64,000 bases of DNA from Nitrosomonas mobilis. Lineage in GTDB: Bacteria > Pseudomonadota > Gammaproteobacteria > Burkholderiales > Nitrosomonadaceae. The stretch is taken from positions 186,001 through 250,000 of the forward strand of contig NZ_FMWO01000048.1 in the NCBI RefSeq assembly GCF_900103035.1, read 5' to 3'. The notes beneath the pieces are model-generated. The model searched no databases. It was not told the origin of the DNA and saw only the letters and a list, made by a program, of their open reading frames with translations. Positions 17,084 through 24,971 of the stretch are shown here, in pieces (position 1 is the first letter of the stretch; each line of letters begins with the position of its first letter). The translations under genes and the position numbers were made by a program.

Positions 17084-18319
17084 TCAGAAACGGTAGGAAG
17101 CTTGAAATGAAAACAGGTTCCAATGCTGCTTGGCATGAGTAATATCGGGGTTGTCCAGGCTGGAAAGCCAGGCAGTGCCGTTGACACGATGATACTCGGT
17201 CGCCAGCATGATGGATGGCGTGACGTTCCAGCGTAACCCGATCGTCAAGTCCTTGGCAAAACGGGAATGCGCCGGTCCTTTAGCGTCGGCAGCATATTTC
17301 TTCCCGCTGCGGTCGGTTCTGTCAGTAAATAGCAGGTCATAGCGTAACATGGCTTCCCATTTAGGGGTGAAGCGATAAGTGCCCTGCAGATAAATACTTT
17401 CCCCAGTAAATTTTTTCTCGAAAGCAGGAACACCAAAATCTTGTAACTGGAATATACGGAGCGCATATTCGGAGGTGATACTCCAGCGTTCCGCATTGTA
17501 TTGCGCTGACAGGATCAGGGGGGTGAATTTGAGCAAACCCGAGTCAAGTCGGTCATTGATACCGGGGTCATAACCTGCATTGACCCGTGCACCGCTTACC
17601 GCAAACCGGAAACGTCCATTCGGCAGTTCATATGCGACTCTGCCAATATAAGAGAGCCTTGTTTTCAGATCACCCGGGCGGTTTGCACCGAGAATTGATA
17701 CCTCGGTATCACGATCATGCACTTGAGGGAAAACCGTACCGAACTGTGCAGTGAGATTGCCCCAGTCAGTGCGTGATTCGCCATAAAGTTGCGCACCATC
17801 GGATGCCAACGCCAGATTGCGCGTGCGGTCAAAATAGATCGATTGGGGTAGTATGATACTGGGACGGGTAAAAGGGACATCACGCGTATCATTATAGAAC
17901 CCCAATGGGTTTTTGGTTCTGCCCAGACGAATTCCAAATTCGCCTGCTGGCTTGGTAATAATGCTGTAATCCAGGAAACCAAAATCGATACTGATACCAT
18001 GTCGGCTGCCTTTACCTGCTCTGCGCCACAAGAGCTGTCCGGAGAGCTGCAGTTTTCCGATGGGTCGCAGTGATGCAGTCAGACCCAGCTCACGAAAGTC
18101 CAGACTGCCTTTACCGTCACTTTTTCCAAAAAAATTATTCTTGTCGGTTTTGACGTAACCTTGACTCAAAAAGCCATTGATACGCAAAGGATTAAGATTT
18201 TCATTTTGTGCAAGTTGATCAGCAAGACTGCTAGCAGGGAGAAACCATATTCCAGTCAGTATCATGCTATATTGAAATAAATGACGGCGAACTACCTGGC
18301 AGATGCGGCTAATCGACAT
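17084..18319 (-). CDS. Outer membrane porin-like beta-barrel protein
   Basis: A 411-residue exported protein with a signal peptide ending about residue 33 (SSLADQ). The mature part consists of amphipathic beta-strand-like segments and ends in the aromatic QASYRF, the classical outer-membrane C-terminal signature. Segments such as FGIRLGRTKNPLGFYNDTRD near 127-146 resemble OprO/OprP-like porins. It overlaps the upstream PstS-like gene by 11 bases and is followed 11 bases later by the GGDEF-EAL gene. The three are almost certainly one operon, so the barrel may deliver or report an anion or other ligand. Confidence 0.75.
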   Translation of the reverse strand: MSISRICQVVRRHLFQYSMILTGIWFLPASSLADQLAQNENLNPLRINGFLSQGYVKTDKNNFFGKSDGKGSLDFRELGLTASLRPIGKLQLSGQLLWRRAGKGSRHGISIDFGFLDYSIITKPAGEFGIRLGRTKNPLGFYNDTRDVPFTRPSIILPQSIYFDRTRNLALASDGAQLYGESRTDWGNLTAQFGTVFPQVHDRDTEVSILGANRPGDLKTRLSYIGRVAYELPNGRFRFAVSGARVNAGYDPGINDRLDSGLLKFTPLILSAQYNAERWSITSEYALRIFQLQDFGVPAFEKKFTGESIYLQGTYRFTPKWEAMLRYDLLFTDRTDRSGKKYAADAKGPAHSRFAKDLTIGLRWNVTPSIMLATEYHRVNGTAWLSSLDNPDITHAKQHWNLFSFQASYRF

Positions 18320-18761
18320 GAATCACCTTGACATGTTCATCAATCCTGGCTTCGCTCAAATAACCAATTGCACCCGGAGTGCTGGCTACCAGCGCATACA
18401 TCTCATCTTCTGATTGAACGGTAATGGGAGCCTGTCCGGTTCCAGTGAAGGTTAGTCGATCCCATGTGGCGCGTAATTGGTAGGGAAAGATATTAAGCTG
18501 CTGTTTGGAAAATACGTTATGGATAGGTGCGTTATCTGGCAAAACAAATACCCGGATAGGAGAGCCATCTTGCCAGATGCGAAGCCGCATGCCAAAAATG
18601 GAGCGTAACAGATTACAGGATAGGTGATCCACGCCAACACCTGGATGGGTAATCGGTCTAACAGTTTTAACAGCCTCTCCAGCTACTGCTACATTACAAA
18701 AAAAAATAAGACTAGCCAGTAGGATGCACTTGAGGCTGGAAGATAAATGATTTCCTGTCAC
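18309..18761 (-). CDS. Small PstS-like periplasmic substrate-binding protein
   Basis: A 150-residue protein with a signal peptide at about 1-27. It resembles the short periplasmic phosphate-binding-like proteins (PBP-like domain), with the conserved C-terminal TPGAIGYLSEA motif near 127-137 and an FGMRLRIWQDGSPI segment near 56-69. It is about half the length of true PstS. The first codon is GTG, a start inferred from signal peptide placement. It overlaps the porin gene. No Pst permease or ATPase is nearby, so it more likely presents a ligand to the operon's membrane sensor than serves transport. Confidence 0.65.
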   Translation of the reverse strand: MTGNHLSSSLKCILLASLIFFCNVAVAGEAVKTVRPITHPGVGVDHLSCNLLRSIFGMRLRIWQDGSPIRVFVLPDNAPIHNVFSKQQLNIFPYQLRATWDRLTFTGTGQAPITVQSEDEMYALVASTPGAIGYLSEARIDEHVKVIHVD

Positions 18762-18779
18762 GTCCCAGTCTGGTAAGCG

Positions 18780-19583
18780 TTAGTCATGCAAGCGGGCATA
18801 TTCGTTAAGTTTGATTGTGTCTACTGATCGATGATGGTTGCATCGAAGTGATGAAAGATCGGCTGGCCAGAATTTGCCATGGTCGGTAACCAACTCCCAG
18901 ATATTCCGATGGCATCGATACATTCTGTCCAGCATATCGAATATGGAAACGTGATAGGGGCAACGAATGCCATGATAGTCAACGGTTGGTCCAATTGGAT
19001 TAAGCTGTAGGCCGTAGAATCCCAGTAGCTTGTTTAAAGCCGGATCCATGGACGAGAGCAGGTAATAAATTTTATGCTTGGCACATAAGCGGATGATGCC
19101 TACCACTAATGCAAGCATTGGGTGAGGGAAACGGCGGCGATCATGTTTTCCAGTGGATACCATGCTGTTAGACGGCGTGACTTCTTGATCTTTTTTTCTT
19201 CTAAAAAAATCGCTGAGAATAGCAAAACGAGATATTTCACAGGTTTGCCGGCGAGAAATTTTATCAAGTGTAAATCCTGGAAAAAAACGGGTATGCAGCT
19301 CGGTTGGAAATTTTCTTTCGTTATATTGTCTATCCGGCAAAATTAGCCGGGTTGTTCCCACAAAAATACCGGATGAGCGGTGCCGTAATAAAATGTGCAC
19401 AGAGTGGCGGTCATATTCATCATGCTCGAGTCCATCCGGAAATCTTGAGCCGTTGAAGTCCGGAAAGGTATTGTGCACGCATAATATGCGGTAACGAAGA
19501 TCAAAAACCTTTTTAAGCAGTTCCGGAGTACCAGCATTAACAATTTCAAAATATTCATTGAAAGCAGCTTCGATATCATTCAT
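18780..19583 (-). CDS. PEP-CTERM/exosortase system-associated acyltransferase (second copy)
   Basis: A 267-residue FeeM-like acyltransferase, paralogous to the protein at 1540-2322. Shared landmarks are YFEIVNAG near 11-18, FDLRYRILC near 27-35, HDEYDRHSVHILL near 54-66, VGTTRLILPD near 74-83, and CEISRFAI near 115-122. In related systems such enzymes join a fatty acyl group to an amino group. Its location between the c-di-GMP operon and the asparagine-synthetase-like, decarboxylase and ligase genes supports a role in the exosortase-linked pathway. The actual acceptor is unknown. A strong hairpin at 19681-19721 separates it from the gene upstream. Confidence 0.8.
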   Translation of the reverse strand: MNDIEAAFNEYFEIVNAGTPELLKKVFDLRYRILCVHNTFPDFNGSRFPDGLEHDEYDRHSVHILLRHRSSGIFVGTTRLILPDRQYNERKFPTELHTRFFPGFTLDKISRRQTCEISRFAILSDFFRRKKDQEVTPSNSMVSTGKHDRRRFPHPMLALVVGIIRLCAKHKIYYLLSSMDPALNKLLGFYGLQLNPIGPTVDYHGIRCPYHVSIFDMLDRMYRCHRNIWELVTDHGKFWPADLSSLRCNHHRSVDTIKLNEYARLHD

Positions 19584-19680
19584 GGTGTTCTCTGAAAAGT
19601 AGCTAATTGAAAGGTATTCACAATTAAAATTGAATAAACCGAATTCTAATGCGTCAATCAGCCATCAAATCAAAGAACAT

Positions 19681-19721
19681 AATCATGATTGCCAGTCATA
19701 CTTTGACTGGTAATCATGATT
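19681..19721. terminator. Strong hairpin between the acyltransferase and asparagine-synthetase-like genes
   Basis: Two 18-base arms (AATCATGATTGCCAGTCA and its complement, with one G-T wobble) enclose a five-base loop and are followed by TTTTT on the plus strand. It lies in a 270-bp gap between two minus-strand genes. It likely terminates the upstream amidotransferase transcript, although the T-run favours plus-strand readthrough control. Confidence 0.65.
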
Positions 19722-19853
19722 TTTCTAATCGTAGATAGTTGCTCTTCGTAATTAAAGGCCAGATGAAAAATAAAGCTGTCGTCGCAATGAGACACTGGAA
19801 AGTTAGCAATCTATCATAAATTGATTGAAATGCCATGAGGAAAATCAATATAA

Positions 19854-21710
19854 CTAGGTATTTTGTGTGGCGATATGTTGTTTATGCCAATATTCCAGCA
19901 TCATTAGCAGCCAGACCATGGTGCCATGATAGCTTGCATGTTCGTGTAAATGCTGATTTAGTAGGGTGTCTATAAACCCGTCACGGATGATGTGGCGCGA
20001 CTTCAGGTCGTGCAGACTGTCCGCCGCAATTTCCTTGAGCCCTTTGTCGTTTTGTAACCACACACCGAATGGCAGTCCAAAACCCTGTTTTTGTTTGGTA
20101 ATGATTTCATCGGGCAGAAAGTCACGCAGCGCTTCCTTGAAGAAATAGCGTAGCTGGGTACCTTTCAGTTTTAGTTGCGGCGTTAGTCCTGCAGAAAAAG
20201 TAACCATTTCATGGTTAAGAAATGGAAAGGCAACTTCCATATTGGCCAGCTGGCAAGCTTGCACTACTTTTGGCAAGTCATTGTCTGCCAATGTAAATTT
20301 CCAGTCGTGCGCCAGCATACGGTTGATCAGACTGCTTGCTCGGGATTCGTTATAAGTCTGTTCAAGCAGGTCAGCAGGATACTCTGGTCGAATCTGCGTC
20401 AGAAATTCGTCAGAAAAAACTGAATTGACGCCATAGCGTACCAATAAGTTATAAGTTTCCATTCGATGTGGCATGGGAACCGTTGCCTGTGCGACATAGC
20501 TCCGTGCCTTTTTGGTAAGTGCGGGACCGGACTCGGATGGTAACGACAAAACCAGTGGGGTAATGACGCCATTGCGCAACCAGGCCGGAATTCTCTCATA
20601 TAGCGAGAAAATGTACTGTTTGGCATAGCGTGTATTGCCGCCAAAGAGCTCATCGCCACCATCCCCTCCCAGCAATCTGTCCAGTCCGTCCTGTTTCGCC
20701 ATACGTGCGCAGTAGTAAGCCGGGATAGCAGAAGCGTTGCCAAAAGGCTGATCAAAGATCGAGGCAATTCTGGGAATGGCTGCTACCACATCATCGGGCG
20801 TGACATAGTATTCGTGATGATCAGTTGAAAAATGACGGGCAGCAATGCGTGCGTAAGACATCTCGTCATAGCCTTCAGCCTCGAAGCCAATTGAATAGGT
20901 TTTTGCCGGCTTACCTGTCACCTCGGTCAAAATGCCTGCCAATGTGGAGCTATCCGTGCCCCCGCTCAGAAAGGCGCCAACCTGCTGGTTTTGTGCTGCT
21001 TCACTGACACTGGATTTCAGCAGCGCTAGAAATTCCTGCTTAAGCTCCGGGAGGGGGCGTTCGTTGGTTTCATTGAATCGTGTTTGCGCATAATGCTCAC
21101 ATTGAATCTGTCCACGGGCAAAAGTCAGTAATTCACCCGGGAGCAGTTTTTTTTGCGCCTGATAAATGCTATCGGGCGAAGGAATCATGTGAAAATAAAA
21201 ATAATTGAAGATACCTTGAGGATTGATGTCAGCAATGGCTTGCGGATGCGCCAAGATGGAATCGGCACGGGTGGCAAATAGAAGCCCGTTTCTTATGGGT
21301 TGATAATAAAAGGTGCGTGTACCCATTGGATCGATGGCCAGATTCAGCTCACCCGCTTTTCGGTCAAGCACGCAGCATACAAATTCTCCGGCAAGGTTCG
21401 CCAGAATCGCTTTCCCACGCTGCCGCCATTGATTGGCGAGGACTGCCGCCACGTTATCCGCTGGAATATTTGCTTGGGGTGTGGTCTGTTTGAATCTGAC
21501 GTCACCATAGATTGCAACCAGCACATCATCGACTTCATACAGATGGGCAAGATGAGGCGCTGCAGCTATGGCTAACGCACAGTCGCCCTTGATAACCGTT
21601 TGTATTGGACTGTTGTCGAAGCCAGCCAGTGGTTTCGTCATGCGTTCTATTATTTGCCGACGCTCGCTTGCGGCACAGTCTGTCTCCAACCAACCACAAA
21701 TACCACTCAT
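19854..21710 (-). CDS. Asparagine-synthetase-like enzyme lacking the glutaminase cysteine
   Basis: A 618-residue protein with an N-terminal Ntn-type glutaminase fold and a C-terminal ATP-pyrophosphatase domain (P-loop SGGTDSS near 247-253, and LGGDGGDELFGG near 343). Family members start MCGI, with Cys2 as nucleophile. This one starts MSGICGW, so residue 2 is Ser and the nearest Cys is residue 5. The start is secure because AGGAGG lies directly upstream. It may use free ammonia or another amine, or form an amide or lactam bond, as in beta-lactam-synthetase relatives. It heads the transcript containing the acyltransferase. It belongs with the exosortase-linked group by position. Confidence 0.8.
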   Translation of the reverse strand: MSGICGWLETDCAASERRQIIERMTKPLAGFDNSPIQTVIKGDCALAIAAAPHLAHLYEVDDVLVAIYGDVRFKQTTPQANIPADNVAAVLANQWRQRGKAILANLAGEFVCCVLDRKAGELNLAIDPMGTRTFYYQPIRNGLLFATRADSILAHPQAIADINPQGIFNYFYFHMIPSPDSIYQAQKKLLPGELLTFARGQIQCEHYAQTRFNETNERPLPELKQEFLALLKSSVSEAAQNQQVGAFLSGGTDSSTLAGILTEVTGKPAKTYSIGFEAEGYDEMSYARIAARHFSTDHHEYYVTPDDVVAAIPRIASIFDQPFGNASAIPAYYCARMAKQDGLDRLLGGDGGDELFGGNTRYAKQYIFSLYERIPAWLRNGVITPLVLSLPSESGPALTKKARSYVAQATVPMPHRMETYNLLVRYGVNSVFSDEFLTQIRPEYPADLLEQTYNESRASSLINRMLAHDWKFTLADNDLPKVVQACQLANMEVAFPFLNHEMVTFSAGLTPQLKLKGTQLRYFFKEALRDFLPDEIITKQKQGFGLPFGVWLQNDKGLKEIAADSLHDLKSRHIIRDGFIDTLLNQHLHEHASYHGTMVWLLMMLEYWHKQHIATQNT

Positions 21711-21832
21711 ACTACCTCCTGAATTGATGTCGCTGAATTGATGTCAATATGATGCCTGCGCTGACAGCAGCACAAGTTGCCAGCATGACAGATGATAACG
21801 TGCGGAAATATGAAGGATGCGTGCTCTGCCAC

Positions 21833-23071
21833 CTAAACCAGCACTTCAGTTGGAGCAGGATGGCCAAGGAAAGCCAGGGGACTTGCGGTCAGTCCATAAG
21901 CGCCGGACTGAAAAACAACGACAAGATCGCCAGGCTCTGCTCTGGTAAGCATCATCCGATCAGCCAGTAAATCAAGCGGGGTGCATAATGGACCGACCAC
22001 CGATACTATTTCGGTATCCGTCATGCTCATTTTGTTTCCGATTGCAACAGGATAGTTTTTACGGATTACCTGGCCAAAATTTCCCGAGGCGGCCAGATGA
22101 TGGTGCAAACCACCATCAGTCACCAGGAAAACTTGTCCTCTGGAAACTTTTTTATCCAGAATCTTACAGACGTAGATTCCCGCCTCACCAACGAGGTAAC
22201 GACCCAGTTCCATTACAAACCGTACGCCAGGCAGTGCAGGTGCAACTTCTGCCAGCAGTTTCCCGAGATTACTGCCAATCACAGCCAGATCCAATGGCTG
22301 TTCACCCGGAAAATAAGGGATACCGAGACCGCCACCGATATTGATGGTGCGCACTCTAACCGGAGAGGCGGTAGTGAGCTGCACAGCAAGTTGTAGTGTT
22401 TTTTCGTGTGACTCTTGGATGGCTTCCGCTTTCAGGTTTTGCGAACCGCTGAAAATGTGCAACCCTTCAAAATCGATATTAGTTCTGGCAATACGAGCCA
22501 GTATTGTTGGAACCGTTTCGGCATCGATACCAAACTGCTTGGCGCCCCCTCCCATTTTCATGCCGGATGACTTGAGTTCAAAATCCGGGTTGACACGGAT
22601 GGCCACTTTGGGGCGGAGAGACATCTGTTCAGCCAGTTCGATGATGGCTGTCAATTCCTGCTCAGATTCGATATTCAGGACAATACCGGCAGCGATGGCA
22701 CAAGCCAGTTCCTGACGGCTTTTGCCAGGTCCCGCAAAACTGATATTTTCCGGCGTAATGCCGGTATCCAACGCAATTTTCATCTCACCCGCCGATGCCA
22801 CGTCGATTCCATCCACCAATTGTGCCAGATGCTGTACGACGGCAGGCATGGGATTGGCTTTCATTGCGTAATGCAGGTGAACGCCTTGTGGAAGATGTTG
22901 CCGCAGCAGGCTGACACGCTCGCGGATTAGCCGCCGGTCATAAGCGTAGAACGGAGTTCGTCCAATCCGCTGCATCAACCGGGTGAGAGGTATGCCGCCA
23001 ATGACGAGACAGTGATCTTCTACTGGATAAGGTTGCAGCAAAGCGTTGTGCAGTGGCTGGCTGGTTTTCAT
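21833..23071 (-). CDS. PLP-dependent decarboxylase, exosortase A system-associated
   Basis: A 412-residue fold-type III, group IV decarboxylase related to DAP and ornithine decarboxylases. The PLP lysine is Lys71 in HYAMKAN. The glycine-rich phosphate site is NIGGGLG near 246-252, and a GPLCTPLD segment near 355-362 carries the usual active-site Cys. Relatives of this subfamily sit in exosortase A loci with the acyl-CoA ligase and FeeM-like acyltransferase. The start overlaps the stop of the ligase by four bases (ATGA), indicating translational coupling. The amino acid substrate is unknown. Confidence 0.88.
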   Translation of the reverse strand: MKTSQPLHNALLQPYPVEDHCLVIGGIPLTRLMQRIGRTPFYAYDRRLIRERVSLLRQHLPQGVHLHYAMKANPMPAVVQHLAQLVDGIDVASAGEMKIALDTGITPENISFAGPGKSRQELACAIAAGIVLNIESEQELTAIIELAEQMSLRPKVAIRVNPDFELKSSGMKMGGGAKQFGIDAETVPTILARIARTNIDFEGLHIFSGSQNLKAEAIQESHEKTLQLAVQLTTASPVRVRTINIGGGLGIPYFPGEQPLDLAVIGSNLGKLLAEVAPALPGVRFVMELGRYLVGEAGIYVCKILDKKVSRGQVFLVTDGGLHHHLAASGNFGQVIRKNYPVAIGNKMSMTDTEIVSVVGPLCTPLDLLADRMMLTRAEPGDLVVVFQSGAYGLTASPLAFLGHPAPTEVLV

Positions 23072-24657
23072 GGTTGCGTTGCCTCAAAAGAATGTACGAA
23101 TTCTGCAGCCAGGTTTTTTCGGTCAATTTTGCCATTGGGATTACGCGGCAAACTGGCTTGCCTGAGTTCGACCAGGGCCGGCTGCATGAAAGCAGGTAAC
23201 TGTTGTTTGCAAGCAGAAAAAATCTTTTCTTTGACCGTATCTGCTCCAGCCACGGGTAATGCCACCACAACAATCGCCTGACCGAGCGTGGGGTGGGGAA
23301 CACCGAAAGCTGCTGCCTCGACGACGGTTTCAGTGGCATAAACCACTTCTTCTATTTCGGTCGGACTGACCCGATAGCCGGAAGTCTTGATCATGTCATC
23401 ACGACGACCGATGAAATACAGATATCCTTCCTCATCCATTCGTACGGTATCACCAGACCATACCGCCAGTTCGGGAATGGTCAATCCCGACTGACGTGGC
23501 GTAATCGGTCTGAAACACATAGCGGTTTTGTCGGAATCATTCCAGTAACCCAACGAAACCAGCGGACCGCGATGCACCAGTTCGCCTGGTTCGCCGGGTG
23601 CGCAGTGAGAGCCATCTTCACGCAGCACCATTACTTCAGCGTTGGGAATCGCCTTGCCCATGGAATCAGGACGTTTATCGACCTGATCGGGCGGCAGAAA
23701 AGTCGAGCGAAAGGCTTCAGTCAAACCGTACATCAGATAGATCTGTGTGGCAGGTAAGACACCGCGCAGCCGCGCCAATGTTGCTTGTGGCATCGCGCCA
23801 CCGGAATTGGTGATGTAGCGTAACGAATCAGTTTTCTGCCAGTCCAGTTGCGCCAGTTGCACCCACAATGGTGGTACTGCCGCAAGCCCGGTAATTTTTT
23901 CCTGCCGGATGATGTTCAGAATATCCCTGGGTAGTAAGTAATTCATCAGCACGGCGGTCGCACCCACATAAAAAGCAGTATTCAGCTGGTTCAACCCGTA
24001 ATCAAAACTTAGCGGAAGAACGGACAGGATGCGATCCTGCGGATGGTTGTTGAGGTATTGCGCAACGCTCTTGGCACCAGTAACGAGATTGCGGTGCGAG
24101 AGCACCACTCCCTTCGGCTTGCCGGTACTGCCGGAGGTATACAAAATGGCTGCCATATCGCTATCGATCACGTGCGGGTAACAATATTGATTGGATGCAG
24201 TCGTCAGGAATGACTGCCAATCGGTGACTTCCAGACCGGGAGGCACAGATAATGGTATGACATCGTCCACGAGGATAACCATGCGCAGATCGTGACAGGA
24301 TGGCAGAGCAGATAGCAGAAGTTTGTAGCGCTCGACTGAAGTCACCAGTACCCTGACGTTACAGTCCTGCAGGATATAGGCGACTTGTTCAGTTTTGAGT
24401 AACGGATTGACTGGCACGAATACTCCGCCAGCAGCACAGGCCCCAAACATGGCGATAATGGCTTCAGTGCGTTTTTCGAGGTAAACAGCCAGACGTTCTC
24501 CGCGAGCAAGCGCATGGACATTTAAAGCATTCGCAAATGAGCAGGTGGCATTGGCGAGCGTGGCATAGTCGAGCTGCTGCTGACGATCGATCAATGCAAC
24601 AGCATGGGCGGAACGGTCAGCTGATTTTAAGATCAGTTCATGATACAGAGTGGGCAT
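23068..24657 (-). CDS. Acyl-CoA ligase (AMP-forming), exosortase A system-associated
   Basis: A 529-residue member of the ANL superfamily of adenylating enzymes, which activate a carboxylic acid to acyl-AMP and transfer it to CoA or a carrier protein. The phosphate-binding motif YTSGSTGKPKG spans 173-183, the YGLTEAFRST motif lies near 304-313, the DTVRMDEEGYLYFIGRRDDMIK hinge lies near 424-445, and the C-terminal catalytic lysine is in NPNGKIDR near 512-519. It is translationally coupled to the decarboxylase. The usual acyl carrier protein gene and the two alpha/beta hydrolases of complete exosortase A loci are not found in the window. Confidence 0.88.
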   Translation of the reverse strand: MPTLYHELILKSADRSAHAVALIDRQQQLDYATLANATCSFANALNVHALARGERLAVYLEKRTEAIIAMFGACAAGGVFVPVNPLLKTEQVAYILQDCNVRVLVTSVERYKLLLSALPSCHDLRMVILVDDVIPLSVPPGLEVTDWQSFLTTASNQYCYPHVIDSDMAAILYTSGSTGKPKGVVLSHRNLVTGAKSVAQYLNNHPQDRILSVLPLSFDYGLNQLNTAFYVGATAVLMNYLLPRDILNIIRQEKITGLAAVPPLWVQLAQLDWQKTDSLRYITNSGGAMPQATLARLRGVLPATQIYLMYGLTEAFRSTFLPPDQVDKRPDSMGKAIPNAEVMVLREDGSHCAPGEPGELVHRGPLVSLGYWNDSDKTAMCFRPITPRQSGLTIPELAVWSGDTVRMDEEGYLYFIGRRDDMIKTSGYRVSPTEIEEVVYATETVVEAAAFGVPHPTLGQAIVVVALPVAGADTVKEKIFSACKQQLPAFMQPALVELRQASLPRNPNGKIDRKNLAAEFVHSFEATQP

Positions 24658-24717
24658 GTCGGTTGGTCAGGGAGGTAATTTGTAAAATGTGCAAGTAGCT
24701 AGCTTGATACAGTTCGA

Positions 24718-24844
24718 GGGCGCTTCTAAAAATTCATATTTGGACGCTCACAAAAAATGTTTCCTTACATATCAATCATACGCTGCATTAACATTTTTTA
24801 TTCACGCCTGGTCTTGCTTAGAACTCTGTATTTTAGAGGTTCTC
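24718..24844. mobile_element. MITE-like repeat, copy D
   Basis: A 127-bp copy in the 314-bp gap between the acyl-CoA ligase and prsR. The left end is GGGCGCTTCTAAAAATTCAT. The right end is diverged (reverse complement GAGAACCTCTAAAATACAG). It retains CATTTTTTATTCACG and GTCTTGCTTAGAA. The rest of the gap shows nothing recognisable. Confidence 0.7.
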
Positions 24845-24971
24845 TTAAGCGCTTCTTTCTAAAAACCACTTCATACTCCGCAACGCGTTACTATTCTTCG
24901 CTGCGTTTTAAAATTGTTATGTGCAGAAAAACTATATGCTGATTAATATACTTACCCGTATCTGACTCTGC

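Noticed and set aside
18309-24657. Sigma-54 promoters for the exosortase-linked genes
   Set aside because: I looked upstream of the genes for a TGGCAC-N5-TTGC pattern in the right orientation and found no convincing match.
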